The position numbers and the translations under genes were made by a program. The notes beneath the pieces are model-generated. The model saw nothing but the letters and a program-made list of their open reading frames with translations, had not been told where the DNA came from and searched no databases. Below, one piece after another: positions 9,228-16,017 of a stretch of 21,216 nucleotides of DNA (positions within the stretch are counted from its first letter, which is position 1; each line of letters starts with the position of its first letter). Origin of the DNA: RGDT01 sp964630925 (GTDB lineage: Bacteria > Planctomycetota > Planctomycetia > Gemmatales > Gemmataceae); the NCBI GenBank assembly GCA_964630925.1, contig CAZVZK010000166.1, positions 1 through 21,216 on the forward strand. Reading direction: 5' to 3'.

Positions 9228-9272
9228 AAGTGCTGGCATGTGGGCGGCGCGTGTCGTCTGATGCCAGCACTT
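9228..9272. repeat. 12-bp perfect inverted repeat
   Basis: Arms AAGTGCTGGCAT (9228-9239) and ATGCCAGCACTT (9261-9272) are exact complements around a 21-base loop. The core GCCAGCA also occurs at 9143-9149, next to the preceding inverted repeat, so the two palindromes share sequence. Confidence 0.8.
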
Positions 9273-9288
9273 CACACTGCGCCTCACT

Positions 9289-9308
9289 CCGGGGGCTGAC
9301 GCCCCCGG
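9289..9308. repeat. GC hairpin CCGGGGGC-TGAC-GCCCCCGG
   Basis: An 8-bp all-GC stem (9289-9296 with 9301-9308) with loop TGAC. From memory, near-identical short hairpins are frequent between genes in planctomycete genomes, so this is a candidate REP-like element. It could equally stop transcription of the gene ending at 9071. Confidence 0.65.
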
Positions 9309-9521
9309 CTTGCCCGATCCACGAACCCTGATCGCGCTCCACTCACGGGCCGGGCGCGGTGTCTCGGCACGGTGCGTCGTGGTGGCGTGAGTTCTGGACA
9401 TCGGGGGCGGTGGAGATGAAGGATGAAGAGAGGGAGTCGTCACCCTCATTCTTCGCGTGCGGACGCCGGGGATCAAGGGGCACATGCTCTTTCGCGGGTC
9501 ATCCGGCAGGGGTGTGCTCGA

Positions 9522-9553
9522 GGTGAGCAGGTGAGCGGGTGAGCAGGTGACTC
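9522..9553. repeat. 8-bp tandem repeat, four units
   Basis: Four consecutive 8-mers: GGTGAGCA, GGTGAGCG, GGTGAGCA, GGTGACTC (9522-9553). The last two units contain GTGAGCAGGTGACTC (9539-9553), which recurs with one base changed in both arms of the hairpin at 9599-9639. Confidence 0.85.
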
Positions 9554-9598
9554 GCGCACTCGGCGCACGTCAGTGACACGATACGTCAGATGATGCCA

Positions 9599-9639
9599 GA
9601 GTCACATGCTCACTCGGGAAGAAAGTGAGCATGTGACTC
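9599..9639. repeat. 16-bp perfect inverted repeat, 9-nt loop
   Basis: Arms GAGTCACATGCTCACT (9599-9614) and AGTGAGCATGTGACTC (9624-9639) are exact complements around CGGGAAGAA. Each arm holds the 15-mer GTGAGCATGTGACTC, the third and second copies of the motif ending the tandem repeat at 9522-9553. It would fold into a very stable hairpin between convergent genes. Confidence 0.9.
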
Positions 9640-9669
9640 CCGGAGTGGGCAGTTGACTCCGGGCAGGAT

Positions 9670-9721
9670 TTGCGTTTCACCGCGCGGGGTTGTTTGACAG
9701 GGGGTCTGATATGAAACGCAA
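9670..9721. repeat. 10-bp inverted repeat
   Basis: TTGCGTTTCA (9670-9679 within TTTGCGTTTCA) and TGAAACGCAA (9712-9721) are exact complements 32 bases apart. It lies about 50 bases downstream of the stop codon of the minus-strand gene at 9769. This is weak evidence of function. Confidence 0.5.
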
Positions 9722-9768
9722 GTTGATGACAGTGGCACCACACCATTCTCACGCCGCGCCTGGTGCGG

Positions 9769-10827
9769 TCACTCCTTCTCCTTCTTGTCATCCTTCCCTT
9801 CCTTGCCGTCCTTGTCCTTCGCCTCCTTCTTGTCTTCCTTGGCCTCCTTCGGCTCCTTGAGGTCGGCGCCGTCGAACGTCACGGAGACGATGCGGCGGAT
9901 GGGGAACAGCCGCCAGCCCTCGGGGACGCGCGCCAGCAGGCCGTGCAACTTCGCGTCCTGGCCGGCGATGGTGCCGGCGGTGAGGAGGGTGAAGCCGCTC
10001 TCCTCGTCGTCGCCCTTGAGGGAGACGTTCCAGACGATGTCCTCCGCGTCGTCCTTGCTGGCCTTGATCTTGCGGACCTTGGCCACGTCGATGCGCAGCG
10101 TCTTCTTGAACAACAGGGTGGGGTCGAGCTGCAGCCGGCCCGAGGGCATCTGGTAGACCGGCGTGAGGCCGAACACCTTGTCGGTGCGCATGGCGCCCTT
10201 GTCGCTGGACTCGACGGTGGCGGGCCTGCCGGCGACGGCGTCGGCCTTGGCGGCGGCGAAGCGCAGGCCCTTGAGGTTGCCCTTGACGACGCCGCCCTGG
10301 TAGACGACCGAGGCGACGCCGGCGGCCCCCTTGTCGACGTCAGCCTCCAGCGCCACCTTGTTGATGCCCTTGTAGGCCGTCGTGCCCGTCAGCTTCACGT
10401 CGTCCTTGGACGTGGCGGCGGTCACGCTCATCGTCTTGTTGACGGCGTCGAAATCGACGGCCTTGAGCTGCGAGAGGGGGACGAAGGTGGTGACGCCTTC
10501 GAGGAAGGCGATCTTCTCGGCGTCGCGGATGAGGAGGGCCTCGGGGCCCTCCTTGAGGGACGGGCCCTTGGGCCGCTTCGGCTTGCCCTTCTCCTTCTTC
10601 GCGGGCGGCTCCTCGTCGTCGGCGGGGTCGGCCAGCCACGACATGCGGACGATCCCGGCGGTGAAGGAGTAGGACTTGAGCTTCTGCTCCTTGCCGGCGG
10701 AGTCGATGACGACGAGGGGGGGGGCCTCGGCGGCCTTGGGATCCTTGGCGTCTTTCGGCTCGTCTGCGGGGAGGAGCGCGGCGGCGGCCAGCGCGAGCGC
10801 CAGCGCGGCGCGGCTTGGGGTGAGCAT
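9769..10827 (-). CDS. Exported Lys/Asp-rich protein of unknown function
   Basis: A 352-residue protein I do not recognise beyond a planctomycete look. The start is placed at the ATG at 10825-10827, not the in-frame codon 69 bases further out, because MLTPSRAALALALAAAALLPADEPK is then a well-formed signal peptide. A GAGG lies about 9-12 bases upstream of that ATG. After the signal come a Lys/Pro-rich charged segment (about 75-92), then a beta-rich body with YSFTAGIVRMSWLADP, FVPLSQLKAVDFDAVNKTMS, ASVVYQGGVVKGNLKGLRF and GLTPVYQMPSGRLQLDP. The tail (last 30 residues) is almost only K, E, D, A and G. It is probably secreted or held in the envelope. It is convergent with the repeat-filled gap and divergent from the Clp N-domain/helicase unit. 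Confidence 0.75.
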   Translation of the reverse strand: MLTPSRAALALALAAAALLPADEPKDAKDPKAAEAPPLVVIDSAGKEQKLKSYSFTAGIVRMSWLADPADDEEPPAKKEKGKPKRPKGPSLKEGPEALLIRDAEKIAFLEGVTTFVPLSQLKAVDFDAVNKTMSVTAATSKDDVKLTGTTAYKGINKVALEADVDKGAAGVASVVYQGGVVKGNLKGLRFAAAKADAVAGRPATVESSDKGAMRTDKVFGLTPVYQMPSGRLQLDPTLLFKKTLRIDVAKVRKIKASKDDAEDIVWNVSLKGDDEESGFTLLTAGTIAGQDAKLHGLLARVPEGWRLFPIRRIVSVTFDGADLKEPKEAKEDKKEAKDKDGKEGKDDKKEKE

Positions 10828-10950
10828 GGCGGCGGGACCTCGGTTCGGTGTGCGTTGCCTACGGTCCATGTTGGGGGGCGCGGCCAGAACAATCAAGCCG
10901 TTCGGGATCTTTTCCTCGCGCCCGCCGGATCGCGGTTCAGGGAGTAGGTC

Positions 10951-10972
10951 GGGTTGAGGTGCACCTCAACCC
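10951..10972. promoter_or_regulatory. 22-bp perfect palindrome upstream of the Clp N-domain/helicase unit
   Basis: GGGTTGAGGTG (10951-10961) is followed directly by its exact reverse complement CACCTCAACCC (10962-10972), with no spacer. It lies 129 bp before the ATG at 11101 and 123 bp before the divergent start at 10827. A zero-spacer dyad in a divergent promoter region suits a dimeric repressor site, but it could also be a dispersed palindrome. A CATAAT at 11047-11052 is a possible -10, with no convincing -35. Confidence 0.5.
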
Positions 10973-11100
10973 CCCCAACACCGCCCTTCCCCCATCGGCG
11001 GGTCAAATACGGCCACAAGCTGCATTCGGCCACGGGACGGGGGGGGCATAATCAATGTGGTAGCCTTCACTCGAACTCGCGCGCCAAGGGCCGACCTGAC

Positions 11101-11622
11101 ATGGGCAAGCCGGATGACTGCGCCGGAGACATCTTCCTCCCCGGCGGACGGCTGCGCCTCGACCTCATCACCCCCACCGCCGCCGAGGCATTGCGCGAGG
11201 CGCTGCGCCTGGCCCGGGAGACCAGGTGGGACTGCATGCGCAGCCCGCACGTCTTCATGGGCCTCCTCGCCGACCCCGACCCGTGCGTGCGCCTCTGGGG
11301 CGAACGCCTCCAGACCGACCTCACCTGCCTCCTCCGCCAGTTCCAGGACCTCTTCCACCAGGACGAGGGCGAGGAGGACGGCGTGCTGGTCCTCAACCGC
11401 GAGTTCCTGAGCGACAACGTCATCCGCCTCCTCCGCGACTCCCTGGTCCGCGCCAACGAGAATGGCCGGGGCAAGATCACGCCCATGGACCTCCTCATCT
11501 GCATGCTCACCTCCTCCAAGTCCATCGTCGCCGAGTGCTTCGAGCGCCTCGGGGTGACCGCCGCCAAGCTCACCGAGCAGGCGGTCATCGCCGAGCACGC
11601 GGGCCGGAAGACGGCCGGCTGA
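11101..11622 (+). CDS. Standalone Clp N-terminal (double Clp repeat) domain protein
   Basis: A 173-residue protein made almost only of the Clp N-domain, the part of ClpA/ClpB/ClpC that binds substrates and adaptors. Two repeats are visible: about 27-75 (AAEALREALRLARETRWDC, SPHVFMGLLADPDP) and about 103-158 (LSDNVIRLLRDSLVRANENG, ITPMDLLICMLTSSKSIV, FERLGVTAAKL). No AAA+ ATPase domain follows, so it has no unfoldase activity of its own. The ATG at 11101 is chosen because the upstream extension (in-frame from 10954) is Pro/Gly-rich and not domain-like; no clear ribosome binding site precedes it. The stop codon TGA (11620-11622) is one base from the ATG of the helicase, so the two are almost certainly translated together. 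It may act as an adaptor or partner of the helicase; this is inference. Confidence 0.85.
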   Translation: MGKPDDCAGDIFLPGGRLRLDLITPTAAEALREALRLARETRWDCMRSPHVFMGLLADPDPCVRLWGERLQTDLTCLLRQFQDLFHQDEGEEDGVLVLNREFLSDNVIRLLRDSLVRANENGRGKITPMDLLICMLTSSKSIVAECFERLGVTAAKLTEQAVIAEHAGRKTAG

Positions 11623-11623
11623 C

Positions 11624-14600
11624 ATGAGCTGGAAGTGCGACAAGGTCGGCGAGCCACCCCTCCCCCCGGCACGCGACGACGAGGAGTACCTGCTCCACGA
11701 GGCCGCCCTCGCCTGGGGCCTCGCCGACAGCATCGTCATCCAGTCCGTCGAGGACATCCGCTCGCGTGCCGGCTGGCTCGGCCGCCTCGACCCCTTCCAC
11801 CACCAGATCCAGAACCTGTTCACCTTCTGCCGCCGCCTCCCCGTCAGCCTGCTGGCGGACGACGTCGGCCTCGGCAAGACCGTCAGCGCCGGCCTCATCC
11901 TCGGCGAGCTGATGGCCCGCAAGCGCGTCTCTCGCGCCCTCATCCTCTGCCCCAAAATCCTGTGCCAGCAGTGGGTCGAGGAACTGGGGTCGAAGTTCGG
12001 CATGGCCGCGACGGCCGCGGCGGGCGACACCCTCGACGCCAAACTCGCCGGCCCCGCCCGCGTCGTCGTCACCACCTACGAGAGCGCCGCCGGCCGGCTC
12101 GGCGCCCTGACCCCCGGCGCCTTCGACCTGCTCGTCCTCGACGAGGCCCACAAGCTCCGCAACCTCCACGAGGGCGCCGGCAGGCGCAAGCCCAAGGCCG
12201 ATGCCGCCGGCCCGAAGAAGAAGAAGCCGACGGAGGCGAAGCCGACGAAGGAGACGCGGGCCATGCTCATCCGCGACGCCCTCGAGCGTCGCCTGTTCAA
12301 GTTCGTCGTCATGCTCACCGCCACGCCCATCCAGAACCGGATCTGGGACCTGTACTCCCTCATCGACTGCCTGACGGCGGCCAAGGGCCACAAGAACCCC
12401 TTCGGCGAGCCGCGCGAATTCGCCGGGCGCTTCCTCGACCCGGCCAGCGAGGGCCGCCGCCTGCGCCCCGAGGCGGCCGACGAGTTCCGCGCCGTGCTGC
12501 GCCAGTACGTGGTGCGCACCCGCCGCGAGGACGCCCGGCTCCAGTTCCCCACCCGCGACGTGAGCACGGTCCGCGTCACCCTCACGCCGCCGGAGGAGGC
12601 GCTCGCCGGGCTGCTCGCCGGCCACATCGCCGAGCTGAACCACCTCCAGCAGACCTCGCTCGCGCAGGCGATGATGAGCAGCCCCAGGGCGTTCGCCGCC
12701 CAGATGGCCAACATGGCGGAGAAGACGCCGGCCCTCGCCGAGGACGCCGTCCGTGCGAAGGCGCTCGCCGAGGCCTGTGCCGAGCCGGCCAAGCTGACGC
12801 GGCTGCTCGTCATGTGCCGGGAGATGCGCGCCAGCCGCCCGGACTGGCGTGTGGTCGTCTTCACCGGACGCAAGGAGACGCAGAGCGGGATCGGCGAGGC
12901 CCTGTCACGCGAGGGCATCGCGCACGGCTTCATCCAGGGCGGGAGGCCGCGCGAGAACCAGTCGGCCATCGAGCGCCTGCGTGCCGACCCGCCGGGCATC
13001 CACGTCCTCGTCTCGACCGACGCCGGGGCGGAGGGGGTGAACCTCCAGGCCGCCAACGTGCTGGTCAACTACGACCTGCCGTGGAACCCGATGGTCGTCG
13101 AGCAGCGCATCGGGCGGCTGCAGCGGCTGTCGTCCGAACACCGGCACGTCCTGATCCGCAACCTCGTCGCCGCCGGCTCCGTCGAGGAGCGCGTCGTCGG
13201 GCGGCTCATGGAGAAGCTGCAAGGCATCGCCCAGGCCATCGGCGACATCGAGTCGATCATCCAGTCGCCGGAGTGGGGGGACGGCGACGAGGCCAAGTTC
13301 GAGGCCCGCATCCGCGAGCTGGTCGTGAAGTCCCTCCTCGGGCAGGACGTGGAGCAGGCCACGCGGCTCGCCCAGGAGAGCATCGACAAGGCGCGCCGGC
13401 AGATCGAGGAGGTGCGTGCCGAGATCGACCAGGCCCTCGGCAGGCTCGACGAGCTGCACCGTGCCGGCCCGCGCATGCCGCGCCTCGCCCGCCCCGAGCC
13501 GGTGCTCCCCGCCGACGAGTTCGTGGCGCGGGCGCTGCGTGCCGAAGGGGCCGAGGCCCCGCCGGGCGGCATCGAGCCCGGCTCGCCCGAGTTCGAGCGC
13601 CTGGTGGCGGATTGGTCGGCCCGCGCCGGGCACCGTGTCCGCGTGGCCCGGGCCGACGACGCCGTCGCCGAGCGTCTTGTGCGTGATTGGTTCGCGGCGT
13701 TGCCCGATTGCCGGGTGGTCTCATCGCGCATCGGGCGGCGTGTGGCGCGGTTCTCGGGCCGAGCGTTGGTGAAGGTGAAGGCGTCCAACGGCGTGGACGC
13801 CTACGAGAAGCTCGTCGCCCACGACCTCCACCCGGAAGGACACCCGCCCATCCCGCCCTCCGAGCATCACGAGGAATGGCTCACGACGGAGACGAAGGCG
13901 GGCGGGGCGTCCCCCGGGGCCGCCGGCGCCCTGGCGCGTGCCGCCGAGGCGGACCCCGATGTCGGCGAGTTCTGCCGCTTCTACCTGGAGCGCCGGGCCG
14001 AGGAGCTGGCCGCGGCCGGCGACGATCCGCGCCTGCGCCACAAGGTCAACGGCGATTTCACGCCGCTCGTCACCGGCGACGCCGTGGGGTTCCGCGGCGT
14101 CCGCTACGACGAGCTGCGGTTCGATGTGCGCTTCTCCGTGAGGGGAGAGGCCGACTACGAGGCCGCCCTTCATGCCGTGCCCGCGGCCGCGGCGCTGATC
14201 GCCCCGCCGGGCGTCGGCGAGTGCGGGCTGACCGGGGCCCGCGTCCCCGCCGTTTGCCTGGAGGTGTGTCAGCCGGAGGGGGTGCCCGCGCTGCGTCATC
14301 TCCTGGAGGCGTCGGAGGTCAGCGGGCGGTGGGTGCGCCGCGGCCAGCTCGTGACCTGCGAGGTCACGAAGAAGAAGGCGTGCGCGGACGAGGCCGCCCG
14401 GTCGGCGGTCTCCGGCACGCTGGCCCTCAGGTCGCTCCTCCTGTCGTGCGCCGAGACCGGCGGCCTGATGCTCGACGCCGAGTCGGGCACGTCGGCGGCG
14501 AGCGGCATGGTGGTTCGCCGCGACCTGCTGACGCCGTGCGCCGTCACGGGCGGCCTCGCCCTCGCGGGCGAGCTGGCGGTGTGCGCGGCCACGGGCAAGC

Positions 14601-15172
14601 GGGCGATGAAGTCGCTGATGGTGACGTGCGCCCAGACGGGCGACCCGGTCCTCCGGTCGGAGGCCGGCGTGTCCGATTTGAGCGGCAAGCCGGCCCGCCC
14701 CGACCTTCTCCACCGCTCGGATCGGAAGCCTGGCCGCAGGGGCCTGGCCGACGAGATGGCGGCGTGCGAGGCGACACGCAAGCGTCTGTTGCGTGACGAG
14801 GTGGGCCGATGCGTGCTGACGGGGCGGGCCGTCGATGCCGCTCTGCTCAACGTCAGGGGCGAGCTGCGGGCGCTCCGTGAGCTGCTGGAGGGGCAGTCGG
14901 CGGACGTCCGCTGCGTGGACGGCCTCGGGCCGCGCATCGCGGCGCTGCACCCGGCGTTCTTCTCCGGGCTGCGGCATGTCTGGGCCGTGGAGCTGGCCGG
15001 GACGCGCACGCTGGCGGTGTGCGTGGAGCTGCGGACGTGGCTGGGGTGGAAGGTGAGGTACGCCGGCTTCCTGCTCGAACAGGAGCCGGCGTTCCGCATT
15101 GTCGGGCGGGCGGTGCGGGGGTGGCGCGAGAAGGGCGTGTGGGTGGGCGAGGACCACCTGGACTTCGCGTGA
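11624..15172 (+). CDS. RapA/SNF2-type DEAH helicase with a C-terminal 15-residue [C/S]xxTG repeat array
   Basis: A superfamily 2 ATPase of 1182 residues, longer than typical RapA (about 970). Motifs: Walker A DDVGLGKT (79-86, K85), DEAH box (173-176), LTATP (231-235), VVFTGRKET (411-419), and VSTDAGAEGVNLQ, NYDLPWNP and EQRIGRLQR (463-501), a set close to RapA/HepA. A Lys-rich insert at about 186-212 separates DEAH from LTATP. A charged coiled-coil stretch follows at 570-615, then a domain at about 680-855 (RHKVNGDFTPLVTGDAVGF) similar in kind to the middle of RapA-like helicases. Residues 867-1077 are fourteen near-exact 15-residue units, then a Trp-rich C-terminal domain (about 1090-1182). 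RapA-like enzymes remodel RNA polymerase or nucleoprotein; related DrmD acts in DISARM defence. Which role applies here is not settled. It is coupled to the Clp N-domain gene (one-base gap) and ends 6 bases before a long hairpin. Confidence 0.92.
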   Translation: MSWKCDKVGEPPLPPARDDEEYLLHEAALAWGLADSIVIQSVEDIRSRAGWLGRLDPFHHQIQNLFTFCRRLPVSLLADDVGLGKTVSAGLILGELMARKRVSRALILCPKILCQQWVEELGSKFGMAATAAAGDTLDAKLAGPARVVVTTYESAAGRLGALTPGAFDLLVLDEAHKLRNLHEGAGRRKPKADAAGPKKKKPTEAKPTKETRAMLIRDALERRLFKFVVMLTATPIQNRIWDLYSLIDCLTAAKGHKNPFGEPREFAGRFLDPASEGRRLRPEAADEFRAVLRQYVVRTRREDARLQFPTRDVSTVRVTLTPPEEALAGLLAGHIAELNHLQQTSLAQAMMSSPRAFAAQMANMAEKTPALAEDAVRAKALAEACAEPAKLTRLLVMCREMRASRPDWRVVVFTGRKETQSGIGEALSREGIAHGFIQGGRPRENQSAIERLRADPPGIHVLVSTDAGAEGVNLQAANVLVNYDLPWNPMVVEQRIGRLQRLSSEHRHVLIRNLVAAGSVEERVVGRLMEKLQGIAQAIGDIESIIQSPEWGDGDEAKFEARIRELVVKSLLGQDVEQATRLAQESIDKARRQIEEVRAEIDQALGRLDELHRAGPRMPRLARPEPVLPADEFVARALRAEGAEAPPGGIEPGSPEFERLVADWSARAGHRVRVARADDAVAERLVRDWFAALPDCRVVSSRIGRRVARFSGRALVKVKASNGVDAYEKLVAHDLHPEGHPPIPPSEHHEEWLTTETKAGGASPGAAGALARAAEADPDVGEFCRFYLERRAEELAAAGDDPRLRHKVNGDFTPLVTGDAVGFRGVRYDELRFDVRFSVRGEADYEAALHAVPAAAALIAPPGVGECGLTGARVPAVCLEVCQPEGVPALRHLLEASEVSGRWVRRGQLVTCEVTKKKACADEAARSAVSGTLALRSLLLSCAETGGLMLDAESGTSAASGMVVRRDLLTPCAVTGGLALAGELAVCAATGKRAMKSLMVTCAQTGDPVLRSEAGVSDLSGKPARPDLLHRSDRKPGRRGLADEMAACEATRKRLLRDEVGRCVLTGRAVDAALLNVRGELRALRELLEGQSADVRCVDGLGPRIAALHPAFFSGLRHVWAVELAGTRTLAVCVELRTWLGWKVRYAGFLLEQEPAFRIVGRAVRGWREKGVWVGEDHLDFA
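14222..14854 (+). repeat. Fourteen 15-residue [C/S]-x-x-[T/S]-G repeats in the helicase
   Basis: Unit starts fall at residues 867, 882, 897, 912, 927, 942, 957, 972, 987, 1002, 1017, 1032, 1048 and 1063, a strict 15-residue step with a single extra residue before 1048. Examples are CGLTG, SEVSG, SAVSG, CAETG, SAASG, CAVTG, CAATG, CAQTG, SDLSG and CVLTG. Position 1 is Cys in nine units and Ser in five; position 5 is Gly in eleven. A Leu or other hydrophobic residue is common near positions 11-13. The Cys residues could bind zinc or iron between units, or the array may be a beta-solenoid; neither is established. Confidence 0.85.
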
Positions 15173-15178
15173 ATTGAT

Positions 15179-15329
15179 GAAGAGGATTCACCACAGAGAC
15201 ACAGAGAACACAGAGAAGACGAAGAGGAGAAAAACAAGCAGAATGGCATAAGAGAATCTGTCTTTGCTTTCTACATCTCTTCTTGCTTTCTCTGTGCTTT
15301 CTCTGTGATCTCTGTGGTGAATCCTCTTC
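15179..15329. repeat. 150-bp hairpin element with 21-bp perfect ends, built on CACAGAGA units
   Basis: The outer arms, 15179-15199 and 15309-15329, are exact 21-bp complements (starting GAAGAGGATTCACCACAGAG). Inside, arm one continues with ACACAGAGAACACAGAGAA and arm two with the near complement of this, with small bulges. The whole fills the gap between the helicase stop (15170-15172) and the convergent sigma factor stop (15337-15339). Sequences of this CACAGAG type are known to me as common intergenic repeats in planctomycetes and some soil bacteria. It probably also ends transcription from both sides. Confidence 0.85.
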
Positions 15330-15336
15330 CCGCCTT

Positions 15337-15957
15337 TTACGCCCCGTCCTGCTCCATCGCCTCGCGCAGCGCCGCCAGGGCGCGCATCTGCAGCATGCGG
15401 ACGGCGCCGGCGGTCCGCCCCATGCGCTCCGCCACCTCCTCGGCGGGCATCTCCTCGAAGATGCGCAGGATCAGTACCGTCTGGTAGTCCTCCGGCAGCC
15501 GCGAAACCGCGTCGGCGATGCGGGCCTCCGACTCCCGCCGGGCCGCCTGCTGGCTCGGCGACGGCCCCAGGTCCGGCAGCCTCCGCCCCAGCGCCACCGA
15601 CGAGCGTTCGAGGCCGTCGCGCACCTGGTCGATGGACACCTCGCGGCCCGCGTCGCGCTGGGCCGTGGCGAAGCGCCGCGCCTCGTTGAACAGGTTGTGC
15701 GCCAGGATGCGGCGCAGCCACGCGAGCAGCTCGCCCTCGCCCTCGCCCTGGAAGGCCGCGAAGTCGCGGTGCGCCTCCAGCATCGTGAGCTGCACCACGT
15801 CCGACGGGTCGCACTTGCCGCGCAACTGCCCGCCCACCTGCCCGCGGGCCAGCACGCGCAGGTAGGCGGTGTAGCGGCGGAACAGCTCGTCGCGCGCGCC
15901 GGGCTCCTCGCGGCGGCAGCGGGCGATCAGATCGGCGGGGTCTGATGGATTCGGCAT
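15337..15957 (-). CDS. ECF RNA polymerase sigma factor (planctomycete type)
   Basis: An extracytoplasmic-function sigma factor of 206 residues, directing RNA polymerase to a specific promoter set. Sigma region 2 is at about 7-90 (DLIARCRREEPGARDELFRR, CDPSDVVQLTMLEAHRDFAA, LLAWLRRILAHNLFNEARRF) and region 4 at about 145-200 (SRLPEDYQTVLILRIFEEMP, AEEVAERMGRTAGAVRMLQ, a helix-turn-helix). It belongs to the planctomycete subfamily (TIGR02984-like). The start is the ATG at 15955-15957 because GGGGAG lies six bases upstream (15964-15969); a longer start at 16005 lacks this. The upstream neighbour on the same strand is the PRC-barrel gene, 60 bases away, and no anti-sigma factor is adjacent. It converges on the helicase across the 150-bp hairpin. 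Confidence 0.93.
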   Translation of the reverse strand: MPNPSDPADLIARCRREEPGARDELFRRYTAYLRVLARGQVGGQLRGKCDPSDVVQLTMLEAHRDFAAFQGEGEGELLAWLRRILAHNLFNEARRFATAQRDAGREVSIDQVRDGLERSSVALGRRLPDLGPSPSQQAARRESEARIADAVSRLPEDYQTVLILRIFEEMPAEEVAERMGRTAGAVRMLQMRALAALREAMEQDGA

Positions 15958-16017
15958 GCGTGGCTCCCCGGCATGGAGTCTATCGGACGGCCCGCCGGGG
16001 GACAACGGCCGGCCGGA

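Larger units (their letters stand above)
9072..9768. other. 697-bp gene-free convergent gap rich in inverted and tandem repeats
   Basis: No credible coding region is seen between the convergent genes ending at 9071 and 9769. Short ORFs here run through palindromes and show no domain or ribosome binding site. The stretch holds at least four perfect inverted repeats (9147-9209, 9228-9272, 9289-9308, 9599-9639), a weaker one at 9670-9721, and an 8-bp tandem repeat (9522-9553). It also has a lower, less regular GC content than the flanking genes. It may be a landing site for dispersed palindromic elements. Confidence 0.7.

Noticed and set aside
9068..9331. An 87-codon plus-strand frame overlapping the stop of the TPR-like gene
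   Set aside because: It runs through two inverted repeats, has mixed low-complexity composition and no family resemblance.
8886..9485. A 199-codon minus-strand frame across the end of the TPR-like gene and the repeat gap
   Set aside because: It translates the palindromes (for example GASAPGV from the CCGGGGGC hairpin) and has no domain or ribosome binding site.
9522..9639. CRISPR-like array
   Set aside because: The repeats are 8 bp with no spacers between them, and the later copies are palindromic; this does not match CRISPR repeat/spacer structure and there are no cas genes.
11047..11052. CATAAT as the -10 box for the Clp N-domain/helicase unit
   Set aside because: No plausible -35 lies 16-18 bases upstream, so it is noted but not listed as a promoter.
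10954..11100. Longer start for the Clp N-domain gene
   Set aside because: The extra 49 residues are Pro/Arg/Gly/Ser-rich, cross the 22-bp palindrome and are not part of the Clp fold.
13721..15157. A 478-codon minus-strand frame antisense to the helicase C-terminal part
   Set aside because: It is an antisense shadow rich in Arg/Pro/Gly/His with no domain, and the plus-strand frame shows clear helicase and repeat structure.
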